A stretch of DNA of 8,199 nt, from NCBI GenBank assembly GCA_019309685.1, contig JAFDFT010000079.1, forward strand, positions 1 to 8,199. Direction: 5' to 3'. Position numbers and translations under genes: made by a program. The notes beneath the pieces were generated by a model that worked only from the letters and a program-made list of their open reading frames with translations, was not told the DNA's origin and did not search any database. This document shows positions 6,052 to 8,199 of this stretch, in pieces (the stretch's first letter is position 1; each line of letters opens with the position of its first letter). The stretch is from Deltaproteobacteria bacterium. Lineage in GTDB: Bacteria > Desulfobacterota > Desulfobacteria > Desulfobacterales > JAABPS01.

Positions 6052-6492
6052 TTACCTGTTGAAGTTTGGACAAATAGGACATTTTTTATTTTCACATTCT
6101 TTGCATACAAATAACAAAATGTCTATAACGCTGCTTACAAGAAGAATCCAAAAAACGAAAAACAATAGCTTATGTTTCCACAGCCAATACTGAGGATAGA
6201 GCACGATCAGGGCAATAGCGATAGAAGTTATAAAAAAATCAAGTGGCGAATAGCCGTCAGATGGCCGATCCGGGAATAATTTTGTTAATTTACCGGGAAG
6301 TACGTGTCCGCAGGAATCCAATCTACAGGTGCATTTTCCACAGTAAAAATATATCACACAGCCAAACGCGATAAAAAGAACACCGGCATAAATAAAAACA
6401 TGAACTAAAGATGTAAAAGATATGGCGGCCATGCCGATTACGATTGAAATGAAAACTAGAATAAAACTCAAAATACCATGAATTTTGTTCAT
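6052..6492 (-). CDS. Cysteine-rich four-helix membrane protein of unknown function
   Basis: I do not recognise a characterised family. The 146-residue protein has four hydrophobic helices at about 5-25, 28-50, 86-105 and 108-130. Cysteines cluster in two places. One is the loop after helix 2: C51, C54, C56 and C61 in CGKCTCRLDSCGH. The other is the tail after helix 4: C130, C133, C138 and C141, a CxxC-x4-CxxC pattern. By helix count both clusters face the same side of the membrane, so together they could bind zinc or an iron-sulfur cluster; this is inference. The loop also holds a hydrophilic stretch, LPGKLTKLFPDRPSDGYSPLD. The ATG at 6492 has AGG about 4-5 nt upstream. The gene lies 45 bp after lepB and 20 bp before the acyltransferase, which points to a role in the envelope. 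Confidence 0.8.
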   Translation of the reverse strand: MNKIHGILSFILVFISIVIGMAAISFTSLVHVFIYAGVLFIAFGCVIYFYCGKCTCRLDSCGHVLPGKLTKLFPDRPSDGYSPLDFFITSIAIALIVLYPQYWLWKHKLLFFVFWILLVSSVIDILLFVCKECENKKCPICPNFNR

Positions 6493-6537
6493 TTTGCCTG
6501 ATTCCTATCTTAGAATTGTGAAATTTTAGCCTGCGAC

Positions 6538-7362
6538 CTACTGGATCAGCATTCCAACGCGTTTTTTGTCCCTGGCCCAATAAATGTAAAGGGCTGTGCC
6601 GATAATTGCTGTTTTATCAATAGATCCGAAAAACCGGCTGTCAAAGCTATGGTCTCGATTATCTCCCATGACAAATATTTTGCCGGAGGGTATCTGAATC
6701 GGACCGAAATTGTCTCTTGAGGACACGTTTTTGGGAAGAATTTTATTATCCTCATGCACACTATATGATTCGTTTAGCATTATATTATTTACAAACACGT
6801 GTTTATTTTTAATCTCCAGCGAGTCGTTCTCGATAGCTATTACTCGCTTGAGATAATCTTTTTTTGGATCATCAGGAAATTTAAAGACAATAAAGGTTCC
6901 CTTTATAGGCGATTTTTTACGTAAATCAACAATTACCTGATCTCCGACTAATAATGTTGGCACATTGGAAGCGGACGGCAAATAAAATGGCTTAATGCCG
7001 ATCAGGCTTTGTCTGAAAACAGTATTAAAACCGCCCGCAATTAAATTGGCTATAATGATAATTAAAACATACACATACCATTTGTTATAGGGTTTTAAAG
7101 TGACACTTTTTTTTATGAAAGATCGAAGGGTTGCCTCACCCATGGCGAAAAAGTAAAACAAAACCACAATGAGCAGGATAATGAAAAGCCCTCTGGGCGT
7201 GTACTGAAGGCTAATGGCAAAGAGCGGAATAAAAAGTGCGAACTGTGCCAGGTAAAAGATCACGGCCTTATTAAGCTCACCATTGTAAAGCTGTCCCAGC
7301 CCGGGAACCAGTAAGGAAAGAAAAGATGAAAAGAAGGGGTTTCGGTTTTTTGTCAGGGTCAT
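6538..7362 (-). CDS. lepB: Signal peptidase I with N-terminal membrane extension
   Basis: This inner-membrane serine protease removes signal peptides from exported proteins. The SPase I (S26) boxes are all present. The catalytic Ser is in PSASNVPTLLVGD (129-141, S132), the catalytic Lys in DYLKRVIAI (169-177, K172), and MGDNRDHSFDSRFFG spans 232-246. The residue after the nucleophile is Asn where most family members have Met (PSGSM). The protein has 274 residues. The first ~90 form an extra membrane module: PFFSSFLSLLVPGLGQLYNG (9-28), with the GLGQxYxG signature of TM2/DUF5683-like domains, and helices at about 33-50 and 58-73. The usual anchor helix is at about 95-112. The ATG at 7362 follows the upstream stop by 14 nt without a visible Shine-Dalgarno, so translation may be coupled to the upstream gene. 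It is the second gene of the envelope operon. Confidence 0.92.
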   Translation of the reverse strand: MTLTKNRNPFFSSFLSLLVPGLGQLYNGELNKAVIFYLAQFALFIPLFAISLQYTPRGLFIILLIVVLFYFFAMGEATLRSFIKKSVTLKPYNKWYVYVLIIIIANLIAGGFNTVFRQSLIGIKPFYLPSASNVPTLLVGDQVIVDLRKKSPIKGTFIVFKFPDDPKKDYLKRVIAIENDSLEIKNKHVFVNNIMLNESYSVHEDNKILPKNVSSRDNFGPIQIPSGKIFVMGDNRDHSFDSRFFGSIDKTAIIGTALYIYWARDKKRVGMLIQ

Positions 7363-7376
7363 TGGTAAATGGGTCT

Positions 7377-8105
7377 TTATTTTGAAGAATCAAACACATA
7401 TTGCTTGTTTTTCACAGTTACATTTGGCGGGATGTATCCATTATTTTCAAACAAATCATACCCTTGTTTCAGATTTTGCCAAAATCCGTACCACTTTGAG
7501 CGTTGATAACGATTCAGATTTTTCGTTGTCATTTGAAACGGAAAAATGTGAACCCTGAAATACTTTTGGCCATTTTTTAAGGCGGCTACGATAAGGGCGA
7601 ATATTTTCTCAATGTTCCTATCTGTCATAGCATAGCAACCAATGGATACACAATTGCCGTGAACCATGAGCGCAGAGCCGGTTCGTCCATGTGCTCTATC
7701 ATAGGTGTTTGGATAACCTAAATTAAACGAAAGGTGAAAAGTACTAAGCGGATTTACTTGTTTTGGCGTCACAAAGTAGAACCCTTCAGGCGCCTTTCCA
7801 TCGCCTTGTCTGATTTTGGGGCCTAGACCACCCCACCCGTATGTGCAGATATTATAGGTTTTAAATAGTTTGAATTGGTTATTATCCTTTACCCACAGCT
7901 CAAGCTCCTTTGAATTTTTAAAGATCCGGATAAATACGGGCGCGCCATACTTGAGCCCTGACCGAGACAGCTCAGTTTTAAGAGAGGGTTCTACACGGGA
8001 AATCGCTTTACTGGAACGAGCGCTGGAAGGAATATCTGCAGCGTTTGGTGCTAAGGATATAGAAAAAATAATTATAGTAAGGAAGGAAATAATGAATTTC
8101 ATCAT
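7377..8105 (-). CDS. dpaA: YafK/DpaA-type L,D-transpeptidase-fold protein
   Basis: This exported 242-residue protein of the YkuD-fold group resembles E. coli YafK (DpaA, LdtF) in length and wording. Examples are GGLGPKIRQGDGKAPEGFY (92-110), LGYPNTYDRAHG (129-140) and the catalytic motif MVHGNCVSIGCYAMTD (147-162), with H149 and C157. A signal peptide covers about residues 1-22 (MMKFIISFLTIIIFSIS, then APNAA). In E. coli this protein acts as an amidase that releases Braun lipoprotein from peptidoglycan rather than as a cross-linking transpeptidase. Whether the host has an Lpp-like tether cannot be seen here, so the substrate could instead be another peptidoglycan-linked protein. ATG at 8105 and 8102 are both possible; neither has a clear ribosome binding site. 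It is the first gene of the envelope operon, and a heptanucleotide array lies 15 bp upstream of its start. Confidence 0.88.
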   Translation of the reverse strand: MMKFIISFLTIIIFSISLAPNAADIPSSARSSKAISRVEPSLKTELSRSGLKYGAPVFIRIFKNSKELELWVKDNNQFKLFKTYNICTYGWGGLGPKIRQGDGKAPEGFYFVTPKQVNPLSTFHLSFNLGYPNTYDRAHGRTGSALMVHGNCVSIGCYAMTDRNIEKIFALIVAALKNGQKYFRVHIFPFQMTTKNLNRYQRSKWYGFWQNLKQGYDLFENNGYIPPNVTVKNKQYVFDSSK

Positions 8106-8120
8106 ACATTCAAATATAAT

Positions 8121-8155
8121 AGTAAATAGTGACGAGCAACAAGTAAATAGAGAAT
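8121..8155 (+). repeat. Heptanucleotide array copy B (5 units)
   Basis: The plus-strand units are AGTAAAT, AGTGACG, AGCAACA, AGTAAAT and AGAGAAT. The array sits immediately upstream of the DpaA-type gene, where its promoter would be expected. It shares units with the arrays at 855-875 and 1283-1317. Confidence 0.7.
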
Positions 8156-8199
8156 CAAAATCCGTGTCCTAGTTTAACTCGAATCCTTGACATTTTAGC

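Noticed and set aside
8106..8145. Possible promoter TTGTTG-17 nt-TTATAT ahead of the DpaA-type gene (minus strand)
   Set aside because: The -10 would be so close to the ATG that transcription would begin at or inside the start codon, and the match lies within the heptanucleotide array.
1..8199. CRISPR array, defence system or biosynthetic cluster
   Set aside because: No regularly spaced repeats of CRISPR length and no nuclease, toxin-antitoxin or assembly-line genes are visible on either strand.

Overview
The window reads as an AT-leaning (about 40% GC by eye) chromosomal stretch from a Gram-negative bacterium, most likely an anaerobe of the Desulfobacterota (sulfate-reducer-like). This placement is an inference. 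It rests on the gene families, on the diderm envelope genes (lipoprotein, YafK/DpaA-type protein, PlsC-type acyltransferase), and on intergenic spacers rich in small dispersed repeats. No rRNA, tRNA, CRISPR array, phage gene or transposase is visible. Every gene I can support is on the minus strand, so transcription runs from high to low coordinates.

Region by region, in transcription order: (1) 8105-5138 holds a tightly spaced four-gene envelope operon. It contains a YafK/DpaA-type L,D-transpeptidase-fold protein, signal peptidase I with an extra N-terminal membrane domain, a small cysteine-rich four-helix membrane protein of unknown function, and a YihG-type acyltransferase that probably starts at a GTG behind a very strong ribosome binding site. 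(2) 5137-4804 is a gene-free spacer. It carries a MITE-like element with exact 11-bp terminal inverted repeats and a plausible sigma-70 promoter for the next operon. (3) 4803-1453 is a second compact operon: a glutathione S-transferase-like protein, a HAD phosphatase, an aldo/keto reductase-fold protein that has lost the usual active-site residues, and an MscS-type mechanosensitive channel. (4) 1452-1264 is a repeat-rich spacer, followed by a small FMN-binding lipoprotein (1263-877) bracketed by heptanucleotide repeat arrays. (5) 876-469 is another repeat-rich spacer, and 468-1 is the 5' part of a class I SAM-dependent methyltransferase that runs off the window.

The genes look like ordinary housekeeping and accessory functions: envelope assembly (protein export, phospholipid acylation, peptidoglycan-related hydrolysis), osmotic protection and small-molecule metabolism. 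I see no defence island or biosynthetic cluster. The items most worth a second look are the heptanucleotide arrays, two of which flank the FMN-binding gene in opposite orientation, the cysteine-rich membrane protein inside the envelope operon, the degenerate aldo/keto reductase, and the way repeat DNA supplies the 3' end of the mscS-type gene.
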